Assembly: GCF_040581485.1 (NCBI RefSeq)
Contig: NC_090134.1
Coordinates: 17,289,501 to 17,353,500 of the forward strand
From: Linepithema humile
Lineage: Eukaryota > Arthropoda > Insecta > Hymenoptera > Formicidae
Direction of reading: 5' to 3'
DNA length: 64,000 bases
The stretch's first letter is position 1. Each line of letters begins with the position of its first letter. This document shows, in pieces, positions 13,220-25,801 of this stretch. The translations under genes were made by a program, and so were the position numbers. The notes under the pieces were generated by a model. That model made no database searches. It saw nothing but the letters and a program-made list of their open reading frames with translations, and had not been told where the DNA came from.

Positions 13220-13696
13220 GCGCGATAGGAGCACTGCGCGTGCGACCGCGACTTTGAAAAAAAAAAAAAAACTCGGAGTAGCATCCCGATATTTCGGCGG
13301 CTCTCTCTGTTTCTCTCACGCCTTCTCTCTCCTCGCTCGACACTCGGCGTGCGAAACGGCGGCTGCGACGACCGCGCGCATCCCAGTAGCTTCTCTGTCA
13401 CGATAAACATATTACGCGCGGAGCGAGTGAATCGAAAGAGGTATGTCGCATTTGTGAGGTATCTCGTATCTCGAGGTTATCAACACTCAAATGTTGGAGT
13501 CACCGTAGTGTGATCTGATATTTCTCCGTGGATCGTTTCATTCACGGTCCGAGATTTCGGTATAGCTCTATCCAAAGCTTGACAGTGCATGCAATAGCAA
13601 ATAATGAATTATTTATCAAAATGGCTCATGACAAAAATATCAACTGTCTGATGCAAGGCTTTTTTTCATTCTTCTTCGGCGACTTTCAAGCTCTTC

Positions 13697-13700
<4 letters not shown>

Positions 13701-13746
<46 letters not shown>
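13701..13746. repeat. (CT)23 microsatellite in intron before ATG exon
   Basis: A perfect run of 23 CT units lies 50 nt upstream of the acceptor at 13795. On the transcript it makes a long CU-rich tract of the type bound by polypyrimidine-tract proteins. It is likely to vary in length between individuals. Confidence 0.9.
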
Positions 13747-13747
<1 letters not shown>

Positions 13748-13982
13748 ATGTTTCTCATATTGAAATTATAATAATTTATAACTCTTTCTTTACAGTGTAT
13801 ATCTGTTAATTGTCTTTACATCCTGACGAGAGAGAAGTGAGATCCGGTCGATAATCGAGTCTGCTTTCTGCGTAGCTGCACGAGCAATTGGGCACGAGCG
13901 CGATCAAGGAGGTAAATACCCATTGGAAGGTAGCTGCGAGAGAAGCGGTGAAGGTCACGGAGTCGATCCTAAGGGTGGCATC

Positions 13983-14103
13983 ATGGACTCTCATCAGCAC
14001 CAGTTCTGCCTCAAGTGGAACAGTTTCGGCAACAATCTAGCGACGGTATTCTCGAACTTATTCAAAAGCGAGAGTCTCACCGATGTCACCCTGTTCTGCG
14101 AGG
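13983..14103 (+). CDS. chinmo: chinmo coding exon 1 (BTB N-terminal part)
   Basis: Codes residues 1-40 and the first base of Gly41. The exon probably starts at 13796, after the acceptor TTTCTTTACAG. The donor is GTAAGT at 14104. The 187 nt before the ATG are untranslated, contain no ATG and form the last part of the leader. The break inside the BTB domain at the CEG motif is common in insect BTB-ZF genes. Confidence 0.9.
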
Positions 14104-17100
14104 GTAAGTTTCTTGATACACGAAACATATTTCTCATTGCGATCTATGCGGCGCTGTGAATAAATTTCTTATCGAAATGATAAGATGAATGAATATGATT
14201 TAAAAAGCGGCGAGCCGGCGGCTTTTACAGCCAAATATTTTGAGGAATATAATTAGACTGAATAATGCAGTGACGCGATAAACGAAATAACAGCTGAAGT
14301 GAAATATGTAGTTGACTATTTTTGACAAGGCCTTGACTCTTTGATCTCACTTATGACATATCTTTTTCCGGCACTACGAATAGATTTTTTATCAAAATAA
14401 ATGATTTAAAAAGCAGTGGGTCAGCTTCTACGGTCAAACATTTGGAAGAATAAAATTAAACTGAATAATGCAGTGACGCGGTAAACGAAATAAAAGCTAA
14501 GGTGAAATATGCAGTTGGCTATTCTTCACAAGGCCTTGACTGTTTGGTCTCACTTATGCAGGCAGAAGGTCGATGTTTAATGCGTAAAAAGAAGTGTGTT
14601 TTCTATTGAGTGCATTCGCTCATAATATTTTTCAAGTGTCGCAAGCGCTGCATTTGCCATTACATCAAATTGAATTTAAAAAGTTTTGTGCGCTTCCGTG
14701 TCGAGCATAGACGGGCTTTCACTTTTTCGACACTAAACGCCAAGCGAGAACCAAAAGATTTCATCGTTATTCGGCCGATAGAACGCCACTCTCAAGCGCG
14801 CACGTGCTGACGTGTAATTAATAAGACATCGGCTGTCGCAACAATGCAAATCAATCTATAATTAATACTTTTCCCAATATAAATGTCACGTGCCATATAA
14901 ATAGCAGTCAAGCGCCATGAACATTCTTATGTCGCAATATTGCAAATTGGTTCCTCTTTTATTAGGTCAGACAACATTCATTTGGCCAACATAACTCGTT
15001 TTCTAACGGAACTACGACTACTGAATGAATTCACTCGGCTAGAGGAATTTTAATTAAAAATTGCATAAATTCAGAATACAAAATTGTAGATATAAATAAC
15101 AGGAGAAAGAATATCGTTTGAAGTATACTAAAATAAAATGAATGAATTGTGACGAAAGTATATTTAGCGAAACATAAATTGATAAATATAATAATTCGTA
15201 TGTCACAATAGCAGCGTAATCTCTTCAACGATTAGTACAGCGCGGCAAAAAATCGATTTAAAGTCTCGTTCGGTCCGTTTCACACTTGAGAAAACCGCGT
15301 CCGACCAAACGTGAGCCGTGACTCCTAGCGCGAAAGGGCCGCGCCAGCCACGCTATATCCGCGCGTTACCACTTCGCCGGCGAGTGGAACAACTTGGCGA
15401 CTTTTGCATAGCAAATGCAAGGGGGTAGTCGAACGGGGCGGCCCCCTGGTGGCCGCCCAGTCGCGGGCGGCGCGCAGAATCAGTCAGTATGCACACGCGA
15501 ATCTCGGTGCACGGTGCGCCGCCCGAATGCAGCCTACACACACATGCACACTTATACAGGCAGAATTTCCGTGTAACCGTCTCTGCCCCACCGACGCAGC
15601 GAATGCAGCGGGCAACTCTTGCGATCCCGTCCGCGCGAAACCGCAGTTCGCACCGAGCCGCGGTGCAACGCGCTGCTTTAAGAATTTCGATCGCGCGAAT
15701 CCGTGCGAGTGATCTCTCGGATGCATCGAGGGATAATCGGTGTCGAAATTTATCACGGAGGATATAAACAAAGTTTTGTCAATAAATTCTGGTAGGTGCG
15801 CAAGAAGGCTTTAGATGCGATATGGATATCATGCAGCTGTGACACGAAGTCAAGGAAGTTTTCAGTTCGACGCTGAGTAAACACGTATTATATTGCAGTT
15901 AACGTGCGCAATAAGTGTACACGCGATATATGTATTTATTGCGAACGGAGGCGCATCGGAGTGACGTCAATAAAATTCGGAAGAGTTTATCAGTGGAAGT
16001 GCGCGATAAGGGTCGCTACACGGTCGGCGTAACTGAAACCAAATATTCATCTCTTTATCGTGCACGCTCGGGATAAACAAGAATGTGCAACTTTCGGCGA
16101 CGCAACGGTATTTTCAATCGTGGCCGACTAATGCAAGATATATAAGCACGATAAGGCATGTATGTAGAGATTCCTCCGCTGTTCCGTTAAGAGAGCAGCG
16201 CAAGCCCGACACAGCATTCCGATTGAACAACCAATCTTTATTGTATGCGAAGACCGTAGAATTGATCGAGTTAATTGACTAGTTGCCCCATCGCTCGCCG
16301 CGCCAGTCTTTTTTTTTCCCGTAACGATCTAGTTATTTAGATTGACGAAGTAGCCTCGTCACGTATTTAATACGCCGCTTATCGTCAAATCTCGTTGTTG
16401 CTGCAATTACGACGACTGTACTAGGTAACGGTGAGAGATTCAACAACGTTGGAATGCGTGGTCTTGGGTTACGAAAATTTTTACGGACATTCAGACTTCT
16501 TGTTATTGCATTTCCTGGATTTACGATTTACACTGAAACGAAAGCGAGATTTCGCGAGGAAATTTTTTTCAATCCACCAATAATATTATTTACATGCGAT
16601 CGTTAAGTTCCATTTGTCTTAATAGATAAGGATAAACAGCCTTGATGGAGCACGTGCAGTACATAATCGGCAAAACATCGGGCGAGCTAAACAGTGCGTC
16701 GAGTAAACACTGTAATTTATCACGCACTGGTCTGATATCTATTCGACATACAAACCGGATAAGTATACCGCATAAGAGTGATAGTGCGAGAATATCTCTT
16801 GCAGTTATTATGCCATAAATGTACGAACTCAACGAGTCAAGTAAATCGCTTCCATAGCTTCTTTGCTCGTCACTTTCGTTATCAGAATGCATTAAATTCA
16901 TTTTCAAAATTCTCGGCGGAATAGACGACTAAAATGAAGAAAAATAATATTGTGATAAATTTTCATGAAGTTTTCATCGCTTTTTTCTCGTTCCAATTTT
17001 TCTCAGCAGATCAATCGACGAATCAAAGTCCGACAACTTCAAGGCTAGAATTCACATCGATGCGCGATATAAAAACGCTTCCCGCTTCGTGCTTTCCGTC

Positions 17101-20100
17101 TCGCACTTCCGAGACCCTCCTCACGTTTTTATCGTCGAAATTAATTCTGAACCGCGTGTGCAACCGGCACTGTCGCCGCACGGAGACCCGTTAGCCAATC
17201 CTCGTCTAACGCTTTCACCTCGCGCTCGCATGCGTGTCCTGATTTACGAAAACCACAAGCTGCCGAGTTGCGAGTGCGCTCAAAAAGAGCGATGACGGAA
17301 TAGGAATGCAATGAAAACCTTGATAAGTAATTTCTCGAGGCTCACCGGCAAAAAAACGAACAGTCCACAGTCTTTCGACCTATATTTCTGAACTGAGATC
17401 GAAATAAGAGTTATCTATTTTTTTACACGCGTTCATTCGCGAATGTAAAGATGCTATCTATTCTCTCCGTATTCGTTTCTATTTTTGAGTGTCGCCGAAG
17501 TAAGCAGATAAGAAACCATCGATTCGAAAGGGCAAAGCGGAATTAAAAATAAATTCGACATGCGGGAAGAGTTCGAGGACAAGAGTCGGGGAAGGAGTGA
17601 GGAAAGCTTTATGGGCGTGGGCGCACGCATACGCGTATGTATATGGGAAGCCCGAAAAGTAGGCCTCTTGGTCACAGTTAGATCTGTTAACCAAGTGACC
17701 GCCTGCTCGCCATGCTTTTTTCGCTGCACATAAATTGCTGATATAGATGCGCGCTGCGACTGGACTTTTTTCTCCACGTAGTACGCGAACTTTTTTCTCC
17801 TTGAAACGCAGGGACCATGGTTTTCGATCGTGATGGAGATCGCGCGTACGCATGAAATTCACGAAAAAAACAAACGATTTCAGTGACGCGAGAGATAGAG
17901 TTATCTTCACGATCCATCAATCAATGAGTTGATAGACCTTCACTATTCGTCAGATCGTTTTGATATCAATTGCAAAGGTATGTTATTTTCTTATCGGGCA
18001 AAATAGTCTTGAATACATAGATAAATGTTGTGTACCGTGTTTCCGTATCTTTAAAGCGCTTTTGAGAAAACTACATTTTAAGTTGGATAAACAGTGGCTA
18101 AGTGCAGAGCAAATAGGAGTACAGTAAATTAATAAAACAGTGAATTAAAATTCTATGCCAACAGGAATGTACAGGTATGTTATTAATAGCTTCGTATGCT
18201 GACAACATTTTCAAAACATTACGCAGGCGATAATACCGCGCGCGCGGTATTGTTTACCGGCGAATTAGCGCGCGACGTCTCAAATTGGCGCTAAAGAGGA
18301 AGCACGAGAATCGGAAGTAGCATGCAATCGTATCAGAAAATACGAACGAAGAAGAGGGCAATTGCCTGCGACAAAACACGCTCGTTAATGTCAATCTACC
18401 GATATAAATCGACGTCACTCCGAGCAATTACCCCGTTCTATCGATTCAAGGCTAATATTATGGCATAAGCAGGAAAACTACTCCAAGGTAACCGTAAGTT
18501 CGTTTCGCCCCCGAAACGCGAAGCATCGATTGAGACATCGATGGGCGCCCAATAGCCGCGGCTCTATCGTTACTATCCGCGTCGCGAAGACCGACACATG
18601 TGTGTGCGCGCGCCCATCACTGGCTGCGATATCTAGCAAGCTTTACAGCCCGTTGAATTTAGAGCCAGGGAGTCATATATCCGTCCTCACATATATATGT
18701 CGCATACGACTATCAGACGCTTTGGGACACACGTGTATGCCCTTCTATCCTATTACGCAACCCATTGCCGAATGAAGCCTGTTTTCAATGACATAATTTG
18801 CGATAGAGTTCGAAATCTAAAGTAAACGCGGGTGAATCAAGATCGTTTTTAAGTATTTTCTTTTTAAAAATTTATTCCATTCGCTTAATTTATTAAAAGA
18901 ATAATATAAATGGGGGTGAATTCGATCAATTCTTAAATATTATAAAATATTTAAGAACGACTCGCTTTAGGTTATCGATTCGATTCATTTACTTTACACA
19001 TGATTTCGTATAATACAACACACACATTTGAAGAATCAAAGTACACACATAAAATACATATCATTGATATATATTTAGTATCTTGATTTTGCAAATGTTT
19101 TATGTATTACACATAAAGCCGTAAAACGTACTTTATCGCGAATCATATTTTCTAAAGTGGGCTTTAACGTTGAAGCAAACAAAGGCATGCGTGCTGTTTC
19201 ACAAGTAGTTCATCGTTTAAGATCTTCGTCGAGTTACGACAGCCTATACGAACAACGGTGACATTCGTAAGATTTATCATGGGTTTAATTAGAATTCCAG
19301 TGCATACCCATACGAGCGCTATGCCGTTACGGTATCCGCGGCGTGCTGCAAGACGGCATGTGGAACGTTAGAAACGGCACATATGTACCGTTCGCCCTCG
19401 GTCGTGTTTGAGCATGGATAGCCTCACGGATTATCGTCTTAGATGTGCGACATGCGACGCTGCTGCGCCGTAAAATATTACGATCTGCGCGAATCGCACG
19501 TGTCACAGTTTATCTTAAATATCACACTTATCTTCTGCCGCCCAAACAACATATAAATCAAGGTTTTCACGAGATCTCCTACATTCTTACTTTCCACATT
19601 ACTACTTTTATGAGTTATATTGTTTTATTCCAACTTATTGTACTATAGTAATAAATTATTTGGCGATCACTCAACTGAACGTTTGAAAGAATTTGATGTA
19701 TAAAACTAAATTTTCGCATCGTTTTCTTAAACAATGTTTTCGTGAAAATTGTAGCATTTATAGTATATTTCATTTTTTTCCTGAATTTTATTAAATTGTA
19801 TTTAAAGATTTGTGACACAAGGAGCTTTAAAAGATTTGTGTAGTCTTAAGATTGAGTAATTTAATTAAAACTTAATTCTTTGATGTACGACGGCTGAATA
19901 GTATACAGAAGTTTAAATTGGCTTAGACATTCTCGAATATCAAGGGATTTGAATATAAGTTGGTTTCTGGGTCAGTAGACCTGCTGCAATGCGATAAGGC
20001 GGCGACCTCATTTTTTTTTTTTTCGAGCATTGCGCTATCTGAGCAAACTAAAAAGGTCGGCCCTCGAAATGGGGAATTGGGTCGTGCCTACGCTTCACGG

Positions 20101-23100
20101 TTGAGTGTTGCAACCTGAACGGAAGCCGTGCGAAGCGATAGTGCATTAGTGCGTGTCTGGTGCTTCCCCGTATGCACCTGCGTGCACTATGCAAGCGGTT
20201 AAGAGTTTCATGAATGATCGATCGCAACCGGTCGCAGCGCAGCGCGCGATCCTGACTTATATTTCAAGCCACGCATCCGGTATGATATCGCGCGATATTT
20301 ACTATTGCATCCGCCTGTGTGGCGGATACTGTTTGCGGTCACGCGAACGGATATGCCGGCTTGGAACAATTCTACACTGTAGTTTTTAAATTTGTAATAA
20401 ATGCATGGAATAAATTATTTGTCGCGATTACACGTCAACAAAAATAAAGTAGAAACTGAAGGACAGAAATGAAATATGAAAATCATTAATGTGTCGATGA
20501 TCGTGACAGAAATATCGAGACTTTCGCGCAAGGTCCACCTGCCGTAAATAACAAAGCGATCGTAAAAGTCTGCGTTTATTTCCGGAAGTAGCGATTCATG
20601 GTCGTATCGGCGGCGCATTCTCGTACTAAATTTGCCGCACCAATTGTGCCTCTCTTCGCCTGATTTTCTATGCTTCCGCATGAATGAAACATACCATTGA
20701 GTACGTTAGGTGACCTAAGTAAAACACAATGCACGCTATTTACGAGCAATGTCGACATATCTTCGGCGAGAGAATACCAGGCAAATGCTGCCAGGAGATC
20801 TTATCGTTGTCCGAAAGTGAATCACGGCCAAATCACATGTCGTGCGAAATTCAAATTTTTTGCCAAGTATACCGCTGCCCTCGGTACCGCAATAAGGTCG
20901 TTCTGAGGTTGAAGGGGCTATTCCTCAGCACTCGTTGCTCGAACGAGATTTTAGCAGCGCGATTGCTCTCATAAAGTCCACATCAGAATATAATTATAAA
21001 GATAAAAAGCAATTATACGAGATGAGATGGTGAAAAATGAGGTCGCGACACGAGATATCTTTCCTTCTCTCTGTCAAGTTTAGGGTTAACTGACGTAGCT
21101 TATTTTGAGAATAATCAAGCGTATCGCTTGCTCGCTGGACCTCGAGGTGCTATCGCGAAGAACGGCAAGCCGGGGCTCCTCTATCTCGCGATGTTATTCT
21201 TGTGTACGCGTCATCGCACGTTGGCGGAATGCAAGGCGAAGCCGGTGGTGTATAGTAGTAATTCGAGAGCCTCGATGCGTGACCGAGGGTCCCGAGGGGG
21301 ATAACCCGGCGGGGAGAGAGAGAGAGAGAGAGAGAGAAAGAAGGAAGAGAGAAGTGGCGAGTGAACGAACGCAGCGCGCGCGCTTCGCCGCTCGCAAACT
21401 CCGCCGCTCATGGCAAAAGTACACTTCCTGGAGTCAAGGTTAGCTAGCGCGCGCTCTGATGCAACAGGATGCCGGCCATTGACTTCGTCTCTATGAGGGT
21501 CATCCTCCCCTCGTCCTCGTCCTCGCGTTCCTGCGTCGTTACGCGAAAGTTTCCTGCTGCGCGTTGGGTGAATGCACTGCAGCGAGCGACTGGTTAAAGC
21601 GATATTATAGAGCATTGACGTCAACAATTTAATTATAAAAACCGCGCGGAGGATTGGTTATGTAAATACCCGAATTGCTAATGCACTTTGTTGGATATTT
21701 ATTTAAAATAAATGGTCAAAATATTTTTGATAAAAAAAGACGCATATCTTCTACATTCCGCGCACGGAAATATGTCTATATATATTGATGTAATAATATG
21801 TCTATATTGATTTCGGCGTTCAACGACTGTCCGATCTCGGACATTCACTGATATACATGTCCTTTTCCTGCTGGCCTTCTAGCCGGATGGCCGATGATCT
21901 TGCCGGCTCAACTGTGTGTGTGGCCTTCTCCGCTGCTATTTCTATTACAAACATGTAATCCTCTGGTTGGAGGCAGCGCGTCGTTAACGCGGAACTTGCT
22001 AGATTGCGGAACTGCGCGACGATTCACCGAGGCTTTGTTGCGATATGAAGATACCGTAATAAAATGTGAGCGTTTCGAGAAACTACGTTGTCAAGATATT
22101 ATCAGAGCAGATTCCACTTTCGCGGAAATATGTATAAAGAACAATGTTTAACGTGGTTGTTCTGTTATACATAGCAGTTTATAATTGATTCTTTTTAACA
22201 ATTCGTTATTATTATTAATATTATTATAAAATATGTATTTAAACATATATAACAGATTTAAAATATATTACATACTTTTAAAAATAGATATATTTTATAT
22301 AAATTTAAATGTATAATATATTTTAAATATATTGTAGTTAAGTCCACTGTAGAGTACAACTCGAGCCGTATTTTTTGTCGATTCTATCTTAGAATTTCGT
22401 CACAATGTTGTATTCTAATCGCACTTGAACCGATCTATAGGCCGGGAAAAGTCAACGTTAGACATGTGGAAGGTTCGCGTCAAGGTCTGGTTCGTTAGTA
22501 TTACAAGGCGAGACGTTACGAAAATGCGACACCTCCACGATAGCAACGGCGGCATTTATCAGATTATTACAGCCTATTGGCTGCGTTAACCTTTCACGGT
22601 GGAGAGGGTCGACGCGAGAGGGGGCGGAATCGAAGAAATTAATGCCTCGTTGAGATAAGACTTTTCGGTGGTTGCAATAACAGGCGGCGCGAAGCGAATG
22701 CATATTACGCGAGCAGACACGTGCTGATAAAATCCCTCCGAATCACTCGAAATCGTTAATCGAAATTGGGTCAATGACACTGTGCAATTACGCAACGTAC
22801 AGTAATATTGATTCGTTTGCATGCGCAATTCCTTAACATTGTATGCATTTACATGTCTGACAACGGATGTTGGCGATGTCGTTGACGATGCGATGCGCGA
22901 GTGAATATTCATGGTTGAAATTATAGAGACGCTTTGTATTCTTCGCTTGATATAATATTCTTCAATTTCATCGATATTTCGTCAATGTATTCCCTTCGGA
23001 GAATATTATATTATCAATCAATGACAATTAAATTCGTAAGAGTGAATAATTATTGACAAAAATTATATTTCTCCAATAGAAATGAATTAGCGCGGTCTTT

Positions 23101-25769
23101 TAATTCTTAAAAAAGTTCTATTGTAATATATTTAATCAAACTTAATTAAAAACCGCGATCTCTCGGCTCTCTTCTTTGAATGAATCAAGGTTGGTTGTTT
23201 CGAAGGCGCATTTATATTCGTCATTCTTTTTCATAGATAAAGCTACTCCCATGAAATCCTTGAATAAATTTTTATAGAACGAGAATAGCGTTCGTAGTCC
23301 AAGACATCGAATCGCGAGAGAAGCAGTGTGCAATTAACATTTTTGGACAAAGGCGCGTATCTATTTTTCGCGTCTCAAGTCAGCACCCTTCCTACGCTCG
23401 CGCGCACTCGTGTGCGTTCAACACCGATTTATCAGGGGGCAACCTCGAGTTTCACGGTCGCCTCTCCACGTGTCGCTTCTCGCGTATCGCAATGCGTATG
23501 TGTTGCGCTCGCTTCTCCTCGTCGCCCCCTCGCGCCGTCACTTATTTTTTTCGACACCACTTTTCGCCGCACTGTGCAGCGAACTTCGAATACGTGCGAA
23601 GAAAACGACCTTGGTCCCACGCGGCCATTGGCTGGGCCCAGAAGAAGCTCGATCGGCGATTGGCCCATCGACTTTTCGTACGGACGAACGAGCCGAGCGG
23701 AGTCGAGCCGATACGGAACAAGCACACATTCGCCCGCTCGCACGCTCCGCTCGCTAGCACACTCTGCATCATCGACCTTGACGGGGCATTGACCGTCGTT
23801 CCCTTCCTTTGGCCGCCTTCCTCTATTTAGAGAGTTTTGTCGTTGCTCTAATCAAATCGACGGCCGCTCTTATCTCTTCGCAAAGCTCCAATACCGCGGG
23901 CGCAGCGCGTATCGCTACCGCGCAATCCACGCAAGGGGATGATCGGTCGAAGAACGCTCCGTGTAATTTTCCGGTGCTTCAGCTTCGAGACAACATGTAA
24001 ACGTGTATGCCGAATATTTTTGAATAATACAAAAACCTGTTCCGATTTAATACCGAGATTTCCGGTTTTATCCAATTACATTTCTCTTTCATAATGTTGT
24101 TACACATCAATCATTATATATCTTTCTTAATCCGAAAATCAGAGAATTCGTGCGTATTGTTTGTTTAACGCTATCTTTTGATAAAAATTCACGGTAACTC
24201 TTAAGACTTGTCGGTCGCTGACATCGGCACGCGGTTGACATTGACTTGAGAGAGCTACAATTGTTAAATTCATCGGCAGTGTATATTATTCGGTCACGGT
24301 GCACGTACAACGCGGCACCGAATTATTATTGCGTGTAGAAGGGGGAACGATGACCGTCGTAAGAGGCTTCGTCAAAAACCCTAACTCTCAAAGAGCTCTA
24401 CCGGCTGGCCTTGGAATATGAATAGATTGCCCGCGAAGAGTGCATTGCACTGTTGCGTAACTACAAGCGTTTTATTTGCAAGTTTCGTGACGGCAGTGAA
24501 ACTGCTGGCAACTTTGCTTCTCTTATTACAAAACCTCTTAGTAATCGCGCCGGGACAACAATATTAACGATATATTTCGCAACTCACATTGACAACAGAA
24601 TTAACTTTTTTATTATTATGTTTTGCCAAATTGCTTTATGTATAGGTATTATATAAGTGCGAAAATATTTCAAACGATAGCTTTTGCACTCTCGCGGCGC
24701 CGCCGATGCTATCGCCCACCCGTAATAATCGATAATCTTTGCTCGACGGCATTGCCGTCCGTCTGGTCAAATCTATTCCTTAACTATAAACATTATCGAA
24801 ATAAATAAGCGCGATCGCTCTGAAAGCGCGCCCGTGCGTTATCTCTACTCGTTCATTCAGTAATAATCGTACTCTCTCGTCGGACTCGATGAGTCGATGA
24901 CGGTGTTTGCGGCGTGTCATAAACACGTCCTCGAAACCTCCGCGCGTGCACGTTACGCAACGCCGCCGAAATTCTCTGCAACATATCGCGCGTATATTTT
25001 GCATGCGCCCTGATAACGGAACGCCCGCATATGTGCGTGAATTGCCGCGCTGCGCCGCATTACAGAATTTATTATAATTCCCCGGTAGCCTCTGTGTTGA
25101 TAAATTTTGCATATTTTCATTATTTCCACAAGTGTGCAAAAAGTCGCGCGGTAAACTCGGCTGCCGTATCGCGTTCTACGCCTTTCCGAGCGCAGTTCGC
25201 AAATACGGGGATCCCGGGAGCTGTAGAATTTTCCGCGTCACAGATAGTGACACAGACTTTCGTGAACGATTTTTCGCGAAGAGTTTGTTATTTTGCATTT
25301 TTCTGCGCAATTTGGCATTCCGCCTTCTTTGCCTCCCCTTCACGCTCAACTCTATTGTTCTCGTTGCGCGCGACGCAGTATCGTGCACGCGTATCCGCTT
25401 ATGAACATTGACATAAGCGATGGCGTAAGCCTTGCCGGCCGGCATAGTCGCAAAACGCCCACACACACGCGCGACTCGGCCGTTGGCCCTTGCATAGCAC
25501 ATAGCAAGCAGAGCGTATATTTGGCGCGGAACACCTGTAACGATACGCGTGACGCTATATTAGGTATGTTATACATCAGCGAGATTATTAATACTCGACG
25601 ATTACAAATGTGCTGGAATGCAGAAAATTATTTTCGGTCGAAATCCGATATCGGACGTTTCTTACGCTCGTTAGAGATGGATGTTATTATTATACTTGCG
25701 GAACAAATTTACGATACGATTTATTTCGGTGCTTGCCGCGGGAGAACACGAACTATCACGGAATCGTGA

Positions 25770-25801
<32 letters not shown>

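Larger units (their letters stand above)
12697..13440 (+). other. chinmo: Putative chinmo 5' UTR exon
   Basis: The exon is inferred from an initiator-like TCAGTC at its left end and a good donor (AAAGAG then GTATGT from 13441) at its right end. The intron to the next acceptor would be only 355 nt (13441-13795). The sequence is CpG-rich and has no long reading frame, as expected for a leader. It contains three short uORFs (12878-12925, 13054-13089, 13166-13219). Chinmo in Drosophila has a long 5' UTR that takes part in post-transcriptional control, which fits. The exact 5' end is unknown. Confidence 0.4.
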
